This document shows, piece after piece, positions 1 through 9,893 of a DNA stretch of 35,831 nucleotides. The notes below the pieces were generated by a model. The model was not told the origin of the DNA, did no database searches, and saw only the letters and a list, made by a program, of their open reading frames with translations. The position numbers and the translations under genes are program-made. The DNA is taken from NCBI RefSeq assembly GCF_022376445.1, contig NW_025955357.1:1-35831 (forward strand), in the 5' to 3' direction. The DNA comes from Fomitopsis serialis. Taxonomy: Eukaryota; Basidiomycota; Agaricomycetes; Polyporales; Fomitopsidaceae. The first letter of the stretch is position 1. The number at the start of each line of letters is the position of its first letter.

Positions 1-1673
1 GGGGGTTCCACGTTCGTCCGGGAGTAATCCTAGGGTTCTCGCGTTCAGTAGGACGAGGGGGTACTACCTTCCGCATCGATGAGGCTCCGGGTACGAGCAC
101 GGGCGTACGCAGGGTTCGATCGCGCCGTAATGCGTGTGGGTCTTCGAACCCGGACCAAACAGTAGATGGGGTCTGCGAACCGGTGACAGTTTGAGCGATG
201 CTGATCCCGCTACTGGACATGGACGTCGTTCTGCGAATTTCAGAGTTGCTAGCAATAGCAGGTGAGCGGCCCATCGAAGCGAGACGGTCTGGGGACACGG
301 GCCTCGGAGGCTCAGGAAGTGGGTTAGAGAAGTTTTGAATCCTCGACATGTCTGGAGGAGCAGGGAGAGGGTTTGATAGGCTGTATGCTCGTGACATGTC
401 CGGCGGTGGAAAGTGGGGATACGATTGGCTTTGCGACCTGGACATGTCTGACGGACCCGGTAGATGGGATGTGGCGCCTTGTGATGTGGCGGCCTCTTGC
501 ACAGGAGAGGTCGCATTCGGAATCTTCGCGCTTTCTGTATGTGACAGATCCAATGAGCCCGATAATTGAGTTGACGTCTTTGGTTGCGCAGAACGCAAAG
601 AGGTGAGTTCAGCTTCGAGGCGCTCAAGCTGCGATTGATTCAGCATTCCTTGCGGGGCGGCTCAACGGATCCAACATACCTGACTGAACAAACATGTCAA
701 GTCATTGTGTGCTCGTGTAATGCAAGACCACTCACCTGCGCCACTTGTCATCTATTGTATGGATCTCCTCCAACAGGTTCTCTTCAATCGCACGGGAAGT
801 CTTGATATCCTGGTCCTTGATACGTATCTTCCTATCGTATTCTTCCATGAGGTCTCGTATTGATTGCTTGTCCACGCGACTCTCCTGTTGAAGAGACTTG
901 TATCTATGAAGGGCAGCAACAGCAGAGCGCAGTGCACGATGCTAAATGACCATCAGGGTGATGCCACGTCGAATGCTTTGAACACATGAACGACTATAAA
1001 GTGGAAAGGGTGCGCGCTCTGCATTGGGTCATAGTAGGAAAGAGGCGGTCTAGCGGTGTCGCTGCATTAGTCTACACACATACGGAAGGTCGGTGTAGTG
1101 ATTCAAGCACAGCGACCTCCTCGTCCTCCATGATACTCGGGAAAGACACGGAAATTAGAGGCGCTATCGTTGCGAGCGAACAAGAAGAGTATCGTAGCGA
1201 TCGGAAACGCATGGAGCGCCACGCCACCGGCCAGAAGAGAAGGAGACTCACGGAGCTTGGGTTGTCTCCTTGAAGAGCAAGCCAATCGTGGACTTCGCCC
1301 AATACGGCGTTGACATCCTCATCTGGGGTATTCTCACCGAAGAACAGAGCCACATGCTGGATCAGCTCGGACTCTTCGGCCTGTGTTCGATCGTCGTCGT
1401 CGCCGCCTGTGGCCAGACGGTCAACATGTAGCTTCTTGATACGATCAGGCTGGAAGGCTTTGCGGCAGAGGGGGCATGTGCTCGGATGCAGCAATCGCAG
1501 ACATCTAAGTTATCGTGTTTGTCCATCAGCGGCTCAGTCTCTTCGAGTAGCTCTACACACCGCAGACAGAAGACATGGCCACAGGCTATCGCGTGAGGCG
1601 CATTCGCCGGGGTCGTCCAGTTATAACCGTCTAGACAGATGTCGCACGTCGAACTTGGGTGGACAATCAACAT
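1..1673 (-). CDS. RING-finger coiled-coil protein, probable E3 ubiquitin ligase (3' end beyond window)
   Basis: Model on the minus strand: exons 1673-1561, 1504-1252, 941-736, 683-680 and 628-<1; the last exon is still open at base 1. The start is the first ATG before the RING (MLIVHPSSTCDICLDG). Removing intron 1 rebuilds a C3HC4 RING: CDIC at residues 10-13, CGHVFC at 31-36, then CPLC. A helical, charged coiled-coil segment follows (exon 3, e.g. LMEEYDRKIRIKDQDIK), then a Ser/Pro-rich tail with three DMSR-containing repeats. RING proteins of this kind recruit E2 enzymes; the substrate is unknown. It is the head-to-head paralogue of the gene at 4692-6716, and all four intron positions and phases agree. 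Intron 2 (942-1251, 310 nt) is long for this genome and could hide another exon. The family role is known; the specific function is inferred only from the RING. Confidence 0.8.
680..683 (-). other. 4-nt microexon of the left RING gene
   Basis: Between introns 735-684 (52 nt, donor GTGAGT, acceptor TTCAG) and 679-629 (51 nt, donor GTATGT, acceptor CGCAG) lies the exon TCAG. Phase 2 in and phase 0 out restores a continuous coiled-coil frame (KWR-SQ-LERLEAEL). I found no single-intron solution that keeps frame. The same microexon occurs in the paralogue at 5544-5547. Confidence 0.65.
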
Positions 1674-2040
1674 AGACGACTAATCTATGCACAAATTGAC
1701 CCCTCTCCGACCGAATCAGCGATTGTATGGCAGTAGGTTGTGAGCGGAGGTGAAGGTGAAGGACGGGTGCTGGGCTTACTTGCCCGCGTTAGCGCTCAGT
1801 AGGTGGCGTATGCCCCGCGTACGCCCAAAATGGTATCCCTTGTGGATGCGGCGAGAAATACCTATTTTAATGAGCGAATCATTGCAACCGACGCCGTTTT
1901 TATGATACATGGTGTACCTGAAGAAAACCATTGCTTGATCATACTATGACACTGAACCAATGTCTTCAAAGACAAGTTGATCAGCCGTGAATATTTGAAC
2001 GATCATGTTACCAATTATTGTTCACCTGAGGGTTGAAGAA
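1674..2040. other. Intergenic, 5' side of left RING gene
   Basis: No coding segment seen. It holds the promoter and 5' leader of the minus-strand RING gene; I see no clear TATA box. Its right end abuts the small inverted-repeat element. Confidence 0.5.
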
Positions 2041-2310
2041 TACTGTAGGCGTCACCACAACCCGGATGGGGGTGTGACCTGTGACCAATTTACACGACCC
2101 GGCGGGGCGGCGGAGACGGCTGTGAACCAGCGACACGCCGCCCCGCCGGGCGGGCCAGCACTGTGCGCGCCGCAGGCGCCGCCGGTGGCGCCTAATGAGG
2201 ACATTAGCGCCAGCGGCGGCGTCGGTAGTGACCAGTGACAATGGTCATTTACCGCGGGCGGCGGCGGGCCTGTGACCCGTGACATCCGGGTTGTACTGAC
2301 GTCTACAGTA
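2041..2310. mobile_element. MITE-like element with 28-bp terminal inverted repeats and TA target duplication
   Basis: Positions 2041-2068 and the reverse complement of 2283-2310 match at 25 of 28 positions; the innermost 11 bp, CAACCCGGATG, are perfect. Each end is a TA dinucleotide (TA-CTGTAG at left, CTACAG-TA at right), as expected from a Tc1/mariner/pogo-type TA target duplication. The 270-bp interior has no credible gene. It is very GC-rich with nested hairpins: a 15-bp perfect inverted pair CCCGGCGGGGCGGCG/CGCCGCCCCGCCGGG near 2098-2152 and a near-perfect hairpin GGCGCCTAATG/CATTAGCGCC near 2188-2212. The motif GTGACCNGTGAC occurs three times (2074, 2228, 2272). It is non-autonomous; superfamily assignment rests only on the TA. 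Confidence 0.75.
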
Positions 2311-4691
2311 CTGTTGGTCCGACTGGAGAACTCATAGCACCAATCGTGCAATTCGGAGTGAAAGTTGAGGCCTTGTTAGACAGACTATACGCTCATCCAT
2401 AGCGAACATGCTAGCGGTGGTACGGGTACCGGTAACGGTATTAATTAGGAAGTAAGTAATGGCAGCTTACATCAGCACGGGTTTCTCAGAGGCTCCTCCT
2501 GTGGCTGCCTCCTCTCTCACAAAACGGCCATCTCGCTATGCACGCGGCAACGAACAGCTGTGTCTTCAGCCAGGGCTCTCAGCAATCCTTCGGTGGCGAT
2601 TTGCTGAAATACGCTTCTGGCGATCCTCAACTCCCACCCTCTATGACAACTACACACCCGGACATGCGAAGCACTGGTTTTATGCCATATCTCTGCGCAG
2701 ACGAGCTCGAGGCGGCAGCATTTTGGGGCGAGTATCGCGCTCCGAACACGAATCTTACTGCCTCCGCCAATGAGCAAGTGCGCATCGCCTCTGAGGCGCG
2801 GGTGGAACTACGCTACGGGCGATATTGCTATTGCCCGTGCAATTCAGTCTCAAGGAATGTACCTTTTGGACCTCGCACAACGCGGTAATGAGTGGATTCC
2901 ATGCCTGTCTTTCCCGCGCTATGAAGCATTTTGCTTGATGAGAAGCGCGAGTCAATTTTCCTATCAGAGGGCGAAGCAGGCTCATACAACGGTTTCTGGG
3001 CTCTGACCTGATCGTCGGCGCCGGAATAGGTCTGCCCAAGCCACTGACACCTGCGTTCACCACGCGACTGCTCGTCTGCTTGCTGCTTGCTACATCGCAG
3101 GCACGAGAATCATACCTGGAAACCGCAAATCGAGAGGCGGGAGCGCAAAGCGCTGCGTACAGGTTCGTCGTGCTCTCTACTACGACTGGCAGAAGCTTCA
3201 CATGCATGATGATGCCAGCCATACGCGATGGGTGCAACCGCTCTGCCAGGTCGACTCGACTGCAGTTTATTATCCTTGCCATGTATGGCTGTTATCCGGA
3301 CATCGGCGCCCTGATTGCTTGGTCTGTGGGAACGTATCGCGTCTGCGCTGGTGCCGCATTCACGGCGGCACCGTACGCTAAGCATGGCCTCGATTGTACG
3401 CGGCAGAAGAGGTTTGCCACAAGGTATCCGCACGATATGAATGAACGTGGACGCCTTTCGACTGCCGTTACGCTCGTGCACTCCCTCATTGGCCGGGGAG
3501 ACGATATCCTACTGCCAGGCGACCTTTGTTTGTCTCCCGGTAGAGCACGGAACTCCCATCACTGCACTACATATTATGTTATTTTACGCTTCATCCACAA
3601 AGCACACAGTACAGCATATGCTCATGGAAGACGGAGCTGCGTTGTGTCGGCTCTGATCTGCCACTCAATTTGCACGGAATGCGTCGGCGCGGACGGGTTC
3701 TGCGATAGTCTCCTTCGATCTGGTACGCTTCTTTTCGATCTCTTACTGAACCATAACCGATAATGCACCCGCTTCCCTCGTATTATAGGCTCCTGGTGCT
3801 GAGCTGGAAACAGCTCGCCTTCCTCGGACGGTCGAACCAATGGTTCAAACGGCGTTCACCCCTGTTTCCTGTCACCCGGAACGGCAAAAAGTAATGGTAC
3901 CGACGCCCACGATGGAAGCACGAGCTCACTCCTGCTAACTACACCCCTCTGCCCTATGGCTCCTTGGAGCTTTAGCCTGTCGATGTTTCACTCTACGTGA
4001 GCCGTGCAAGTTGAATACCGCGAGCTTGATGCGCTGGTGACGATGTCCGGAGTCGTGGAGGTCTACGTAATTGCCGCATTATCACTCGTGATACTGAGTG
4101 TACCTATGCTTGTGAGTGGAACCTTGCTTCGTCATCTCAAGACCTGTTCGCAAACATGCTGTAAACACGAGGCTCAGGATTGCCGCCCCGGCTGCCGATC
4201 AACCGTTCCCCGTCCTATACTCGATCCGTCTTCATTCTCCGGCACTCCTCGACAATGCGCAACTATCTTGGACGCTGGGGGAGCTAACCTGTCCTCTTAA
4301 TTTCAGTTGAGCGTTTGTCCAAGAGGCAGCTGAACCGGGCGTCTACGAAGAATGGTATGGTCCGTTCTTGCGCTTCTTGTACTCTGGTCATGCTTCTAGA
4401 GGTCCGTGAAGTACCGGTCGGCCGGTCTCATCATTCCCCGCTTGGTCGACTATCAACTCGGAAACTGAGCGCCCTGCTTGCAGCACTCCGAACAGATAGA
4501 GTCCCGATCTCCGATGCCTCGTGTGCACAATGTCCACTGAAAGCCATCTCCTTCGTGAAATGGCTTTCGAAGGTCTAGCCGGCACGCGATATAGGCTAGG
4601 CGGGTGTCTCGTTCCCACCTTATTACCCGGGACGGCCACTACTCCTGCATGCCGCTTGCTACCACCGCGCTGGCCTTCACCGTCGGCCATC
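2311..4691. other. Gene-poor stretch between the RING paralogues; possible decayed coding
   Basis: No intact gene was found in 2.4 kb. Protein-like stretches occur in shifting plus-strand frames: about 2590-2885 (contains AFWGEYRAPNTNL), 2830-3005 (AIQSQGMYLLDLAQRGNEW), an open stretch 3080-3763, 3440-3656 (MLFYASSTKHTVQHMLMED), and 4200-4410 (LHSPALLDNAQLSWTLGEL, then EPGVYEEWYGPFLRFLYSG). I recognise none of them, and the frames do not join by clear splice sites. This may be a relic gene, an unrecognised multi-exon gene, or chance. The last ~100 bases serve as promoter for the right RING gene. Confidence 0.35.
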
Positions 4692-6716
4692 ATGCTGGTC
4701 CTCGACTCCTCCTCCACCTGCGACGTCTGCCTCGAGACCTACTCTGAGGCCAAGGTCCCGCACGTCATCAATTGCGGGCACACATTCTGCTTGAGGTACG
4801 ATACCCCCCTGATACGCCTTTGGATCCTAGCTTGATCCGTTTGGCTTCTGTTCTTTTGTACCTTAGGTGCCTGCAGCTCTTAACGCGACAGATATGCCCT
4901 CTATGTAGGCGGGATTTCGAGCCTGTCCATGTACGGCGGCTGCACACCGATAAGGGCAGCAGCCGTCCCTCATCGCCATCGCCATCCATGGGATATGAGC
5001 TGGACGAGCCGTCCACCCAAGCTCAACACCTGCAGAGCAGGATGTCACGCATTGTCCTCGATGGCGCCCCATCTGCCGATGTCTGTAATACCCTCGAGGA
5101 CGTCAGTGAGTGGCTGAAAGGGACAGACGGAGAGGTACGGCGCAGCTCGTCCGGATAGTAACCATGAGACGCTGAGAGCTTCTTTCCAGCATACCGACTT
5201 GCAAGCCACTTACTACCTTCTCCGTCGCTATACCGAACTACAGCGCAAGTACACAGAGCGCAAAGCGAGTTTCATGGTCTTGCAGGAGGGATGTGAAGCC
5301 CTCGAGGCGAAACTCTGTCGCGTGCAGGAGATATGTCATGACCTGCAAGAACAACTCTCTGCGCAAGAGGAGACGGCACAAGCAAGATACGAGGAGCTCG
5401 AGCGGTTACGCGCTGACGAACGCCAGGAACTCAAGAACGCAGAGGCAGAGCTTCGGGACCAGCTTGCGAAGCGGGAACGCACCTGGACTGGGTACGTAAT
5501 TAGTTCGATCCTGGCATGAATTCCCACTGATCCGTCCGTGTAGGAAAGTACGTGTGGCCTGCTTCTCATCCACTCCCGCGAGACTGATGATGGGTCCCAT
5601 TGATCTTAACAGTATGAGGTGCTGAGTAACGAGTGTAAACGACTCACCGACGAGCTCCGAGAATGCGAGCGCAACCACCAGAACCCGCTCCCGGTACCTC
5701 CCCGGTACGACATCGGGGACCGCCACTACCCGCAAACCTCCCTCGAGCACGACGACATGGTCATCGTGCACGACAAGCCCGATGAGCGGCCCGAGCCGAC
5801 CAACTCGCTCAAGATCGACATGGGCGAGAAGGAGAACATCTTCCATGTCTCGCCCGTCGCGCCGACGCTACCGATCCCGCCGCTCGCTTCGGAGACGTTC
5901 CGCGCGCTTAGCGACGACATCCCCGACAGTGAGGACGAGGGCGTGCGCAGCCGCAACGCGAAGCCGATCCCCATCAGGAGCGGTCTGCACCGCGCGGGCT
6001 CATCAAGACTCAAGTACGAGGAGCCGATGGCGCGCTCCCTCCCGCGCAGCATCGTCGACGTGCACATGGCGAGCTGCTCGTCGTCCCCGAGCGTGTCCAA
6101 CCTCCACGCTGCCATCCGCGAGCGGGAGCGGCGCGCGGACGTCCCCGACAGCGGGCTGGGCATGAACCTCACGTCCGGGCGGTATATCGACTGCCAGGAC
6201 ATGAGCGAGGAGGAGCGCCAGGTGCGGCGCCGCGCGCAGCTGCATGAAGTCCTGCACGACCCCACGATCAAGAGCTCCTCCGTCGCTGGACCATCCGGCA
6301 GCATCCCGCGGTCCCCCGCGCCCGTTATCCCGCCGCCCCCTCCGACACGCTCAAATACGGTTCGCTGGGCGAGCGAGGCCGCCAAAGCCGCCGAACGCGC
6401 CCGCGCGGCGAACATTTACACTTCGTCTTCCTCCTCCCACCTCCAGGCCTCGGTATACGTCTCGCCGACGTCACCCTCTGCGTCATACACGACGCGCACA
6501 CCCTCCACGACGCGCACGCCCTCCCCAACGTCGCACACCTCGTCGATGCGGCCCCCATCCCCCACGCGCAGCCCCGTCTCGTCGTCGCGGATGCGTCCGC
6601 ACCAGGTGCGGACGGCGTCGACGGACAGTCTGAAGACGATGAAGATCCCCGCGAGTGCATCGGGCCTGACGAGGACGTTCCTCGTGCAGGAGGCGCACGC
6701 GCAGCGGGTGTCATAA
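4692..6716 (+). CDS. RING-finger coiled-coil protein, probable E3 ubiquitin ligase
   Basis: Exons 4692-4795, 4867-5134, 5190-5491, 5544-5547 and 5613-6716; 1782 nt, 593 residues. The ATG precedes MLVLDSSSTCDVCLET. The C3HC4 RING spans about residues 10-50 (CDVC, CGHTFC, CPLC), interrupted by a phase-2 intron exactly as in the paralogue at the left edge. Residues ~125-225 are strongly coiled-coil (Glu/Lys/Leu heptads, e.g. YEELERLRADERQELKNAE). The 3' exon is GC-rich and encodes a disordered Ser/Pro/Arg-rich tail with TRTPSPTS-type repeats. Introns are 71, 55, 52 and 65 nt. A RING before a coiled coil suggests a dimeric ubiquitin ligase; substrate and pathway are unknown. A model without the 4-nt exon needs a weaker GTAATT donor at 5496. 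Confidence 0.83.
5544..5547 (+). other. 4-nt microexon of the right RING gene
   Basis: The exon GAAA sits between intron 5492-5543 (donor GTACGT, acceptor GTGTAG) and intron 5548-5612 (donor GTACGT, acceptor AACAG). Phase 2 in and phase 0 out gives WTGKYEVLSNE, which aligns with WRSQLERLEAE of the paralogue. Confidence 0.6.
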
Positions 6717-7312
6717 CCACGGCTGCGACTCTGATCACACTATACACAGTGCCGGTTCTGAGGGCAGGGTATTATAGCTGCGCTGAGCGCGAGGAGAGGA
6801 TGCCAGTAGGTCCCCGACAGGTTGACTATTAACTTATCCGTGCCTGGCCGTTCTCGACGATTCGCCCGACGGATACTTTCTTGACGATTTAAGACATATG
6901 TGTCATATACGTAGTAACTCTTATGTGCGGCTCGCACCCGTTGTCGACGGCGCTGTGATTGCTGGTCACCATTCTTTAGTCGTGTGCTCGTTCATATATC
7001 ATAGCGAGCCATCATCGATGCATCATCATTGATCGAAGGATGGGACGGCGTGCATTGAACGGCTGGCGTTGACTCTGGATTGAGGACTAACGAACAGAAG
7101 GAGCGATAAATCTGGAATAAGTAGCAATGCATAGCTCAGCACACCAGACTGGCCAGTAGTATAATAGGTTTTGGTACACCCAATGTCCACGGTAGAACCT
7201 GCCACGCCCAGCCATACCCAACGCGCCCGCCCTTCAGGTGCACCTAGCCGTCGTCGCCTGACGACTCGCACGATCCAGGCATAACCACACGAGAGGGGGA
7301 CTTGGATATGGA
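6717..7312. other. Convergent intergenic region
   Basis: Lies between the 3' ends of the plus-strand RING gene and the minus-strand Sec61 beta gene. It presumably holds both 3' UTRs and terminators. No gene or repeat was recognised. Confidence 0.5.
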
Positions 7313-7877
7313 TTATTTTGTGAACGCACGGATGATCTTCGCAGAGATGTGCAGGAAGAAGATGGAGGCGATGAACGACAGGGAGAGCACGAGGACGATG
7401 AAGGGGTCGCTGTGTGTGGAAGTCGCCTGTCAGCCTGACCATTGACACGGAACAAGACAAGCGGGGGCCGCAGAAGGGGGTAGGGGTGACAAGAGCTCCA
7501 CAATAAAGAACACGCACACTCGCAGCCCCGGTGAGTCGTCCGTGTACAACTTGAGCATGGTGTTTGAAGACCCGCCCGCGCCCGCTGCGCGCGAGGAGTT
7601 TGGCCGTGCTGCCTGTGTGGTTCCTGCTGCCCTCCGCCTGTTTCGCATTCAGGTGTGCGCATGGAAGAGAAGCGGAAGAACCGTCAGCCTTTCCCGGGGT
7701 TCGTGTCCTGCTGCGGGTATACGGACCTCATTTGTGCGCCAGGGGGCTTCGCTACTGCACCGTTGGGGCTCGTGGGCCGGCCAGCACCATTAGGGGCAGC
7801 GGAATCTGAGTCGGACTGCGTGAACAACGTTGTATGGTTAGCCAGGGACTGCGCGCGGCGACAACGGTACAAACCAT
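7313..7877 (-). CDS. SBH1: Protein transport protein Sec61 subunit beta
   Basis: Exons 7877-7875, 7815-7727, 7637-7518 and 7409-7313; 309 nt, 102 residues, the usual family length. Sec61 beta is the small tail-anchored subunit of the ER translocation channel. Seen here: a disordered Ser/Pro/Ala-rich N-terminus (MSDSDSAAPNG), the family signature AAGAGGSSNTMLKLYTDDSPG, then one C-terminal membrane helix (DPFIVLVLSLSFIASIFFL) and a short basic end (AKIIRAFTK). The phase-2 intron falls inside GLRV-DPF. The first coding exon holds only the ATG; the acceptor CACGCAG with an upstream CTAAC branch site and the resulting MSDSD start support this, though donor GTTTGT is uncommon. Introns are 59, 89 and 108 nt. 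Identity is secure; the first exon is less so. Confidence 0.92.
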
Positions 7878-8600
7878 GGCGAGGACGTGGAGGGAAGAAG
7901 TGGGTGTGCTGGCGGGAGTCTGTAGCGGTCAGTGCACGTACTGCATTCCACGTGGGCGTCGATACATAGCGTGTGACCCACTGTTACCGCCGTGTGATGC
8001 TACCCCGCATAAGCGTGACAGTCACGGCTTGTTTGCCGCAATGGGTGGATCGCGCATCCCAATTGAACACCTTTGAGTATAAGATTGATAGAAGAGCAGA
8101 ACAGCGACTGGTCTGACAGGCGTTAGTCAAGTACGGATGCACTGGTGGTGCTATAGCTACCGTCGTCGGAGTTGGTTGAGGTAGAATCCCAAGTCGCGCA
8201 GCGCCCGGGCCTTCCTACTACTAGTACATAAGTAGTACATAAGTAATAGTACTCGGACAATCCAAGCAAGGCCCGTCGCGATTGCCTTCTGTCATAGTGT
8301 AAACGGAAGCTACACCGCTTCACAACATTGATAGCGAACAGCGGTGTGCACACCATTCAACTAAGCCGCAGATGTGAGTAGGCAATGCTTGTGGTTTTAA
8401 GCGACCGATCGAATACAGACACCGTCGCAAATGTTGATTCTAGTGGGTCAAGGCGAGCAGATATGTACAGGCTATAATACAGCAATCCTGATTCGAGGAA
8501 TCAAGGCATAATCCGCCCTGTCAAAGGCGAAGGTCATAAGCTAATTAAAGTCCGGAATAATCATATCGGGTCATATAACACACCGACCGAACGTGCGTGC
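7878..8600. other. Intergenic: Sec61 beta promoter and VAMP7 3' flank
   Basis: No gene recognised in 720 bases. It contains a short AT-rich tandem repeat (8223-8244). The two flanking genes are both on the minus strand, so it holds the Sec61 beta promoter and the VAMP7 3' UTR. Confidence 0.5.
8223..8244. repeat. Tandem 11-bp repeat (two copies)
   Basis: The unit AGTACATAAGT occurs twice back to back and is followed by AATAGTACT, so a related inverted piece is also present. No function is evident. Confidence 0.7.
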
Positions 8601-9485
8601 TCAGTCAGACGAGGAACCACACTGGTTTAGGGCGGCGCCGCAGAACTGGGCAATAAGGACCCACACGAGGACCTACAGCAACCCATAAGCGAACACGCCA
8701 ACACTCGCGCGGAATCGTCCGACGCACCAGAGCCACAAGCACACTGAGCCCGACGACGCGCTTGTTCTTCCACCACATCTGCCGGCGCACGGTCCGTGCG
8801 CCGCGCCGGAATGCGGTCGCCTGGCTCGCCATGTTGTCCGTCTTGTCGACGAGTAGCTCGATGCGCTCGCCGCGGGACAGGATCTGCTCGACGTTTTGCA
8901 CCATGATGTCCTTCACCTGCGCGAGCTCCGCTTGCGCACGTGTGAGCTCGTCTGTAGGAGGGGCTGTGTTGTACGTGTTCATGAGCTGTGCGATCGTCGA
9001 TCCGAAGCTGCCTTGTAGGGCATATGACGGTGCGGAGGAGAGGTCGTCGGAAGAGGCGGAGGGAAGTGAGGTGAATCGTTGCTGCAGCTCAGCGAGGAAG
9101 GTGAACGGCATCCGGCTGGTTCGTTACATGAGGGTTCCGGTGTGGTCATGACAGAAGTGCTACTCACCGTCCTGCCGAATCATCCGCCATGACGAGGTAT
9201 GTGAAGCCACCCTCCGAGACATAGTGGAAGAGATACTGCTCCCATACATACGTCAGTTTGCTGTTGTTCGGCGGAATCTTGGACAGAATGGTTTGTGTCG
9301 CTGTACGAATGGTTGTGAGAGAGGAGAGATGCCCGACTGGACTGATGGAATACCTTGCGAGAAGTCCCTCGTTCCGCTCTTGTGCTCCGCAAGGATCGTC
9401 GAGCCTCGGGCAACCAAGGCATGGATCTGAGACTCATGTAAGTCCCAGTCGATGACAACTTAGAGAGGTAACTCGCCAGAGACAT
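8601..9485 (-). CDS. VAMP7-type longin R-SNARE
   Basis: Exons 9485-9477, 9426-9354, 9300-9168, 9115-8728 and 8672-8601; 675 nt, 224 residues, typical for VAMP7/Nyv1-like proteins. Order: longin domain (start MSLIHALVARG; LTYVWEQYLFHYVSEGGFTY), R-SNARE motif around residues 125-185 (QVKDIMVQNVEQILSRGER, whose first Arg is the expected zero-layer residue), and a C-terminal anchor (VVGLSVLVAL joined to VLVWVLIAQFCGAAL). It is a tail-anchored SNARE acting in fusion with endosomes, vacuole or plasma membrane. Introns are 50, 53, 52 and 55 nt. Intron 1 appears to use a GC donor (GCGAGT...CTCAG), needed for the conserved N-terminus. It is transcribed divergently from DPM1, 408 bp away. Confidence 0.93.
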
Positions 9486-9893
9486 GATGGTACGTTCTGA
9501 GAAGGTATGTAGGTAGAGTCGTGGTCGTTGCTGCAGTGATCTTGCTACCGAAGGCCCGGCGTCGCGGAGGTCGGCTTGTGATTGCTTGTGACCGTCACAT
9601 CTCCCAGTAAGCAGTGTACGTCACACTATTAACTCGCATTGTATTGAACTATAACAACGATCAGTAGCACACCTATGATGCCTTCACAAAGCTACGGTCA
9701 CGGCTAATCAGAACCAATTAATGAGCGTTACAACGTTCCTCATTCTGCGTCCGCCACGACGTACCATCGCGTACTCTCCCATTATTTTGTTGCTCTGCTA
9801 AACACTCGACACCCCGCTAAGCCATAATCATCTCCGGCCGTCCACAGGTCGCCCACGCTCATTCTGTCGTCTTACTCCTCACACCCACCGAAA
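9486..9893. promoter_or_regulatory. Shared divergent promoter region of VAMP7 and DPM1
   Basis: 408 bp separate the start codons of two secretory-pathway genes read in opposite directions. The DPM1 side is pyrimidine-rich just before the ATG (CTCCTCACACCCACCG), as is common in fungal promoters. No TATA box was seen. Co-regulation is only an inference. Confidence 0.5.

Noticed and set aside
2090..2260. GC-rich hairpins as a transcription terminator or replication origin
   Set aside because: They lie inside the terminal inverted repeats of a MITE-like element, which explains them better. Fungal genes do not use such terminators.
3080..3763. 227-codon plus-strand frame as a real gene
   Set aside because: The first ATG is arbitrary and no domain or splice partner was found. 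Kept only as part of a possibly decayed region.
5496..5612. Single 117-nt intron instead of a microexon in the right RING gene
   Set aside because: It keeps frame but uses the weak GTAATT donor, ignores two GTACGT donors, and has no counterpart in the paralogue, where only the microexon model keeps frame.
5726..6415. Long minus-strand open frame (229 codons) antisense to the right RING gene
   Set aside because: It lies opposite a GC-rich coding exon, where third-position G/C bias creates long antisense frames. It has no domain and no splice logic.
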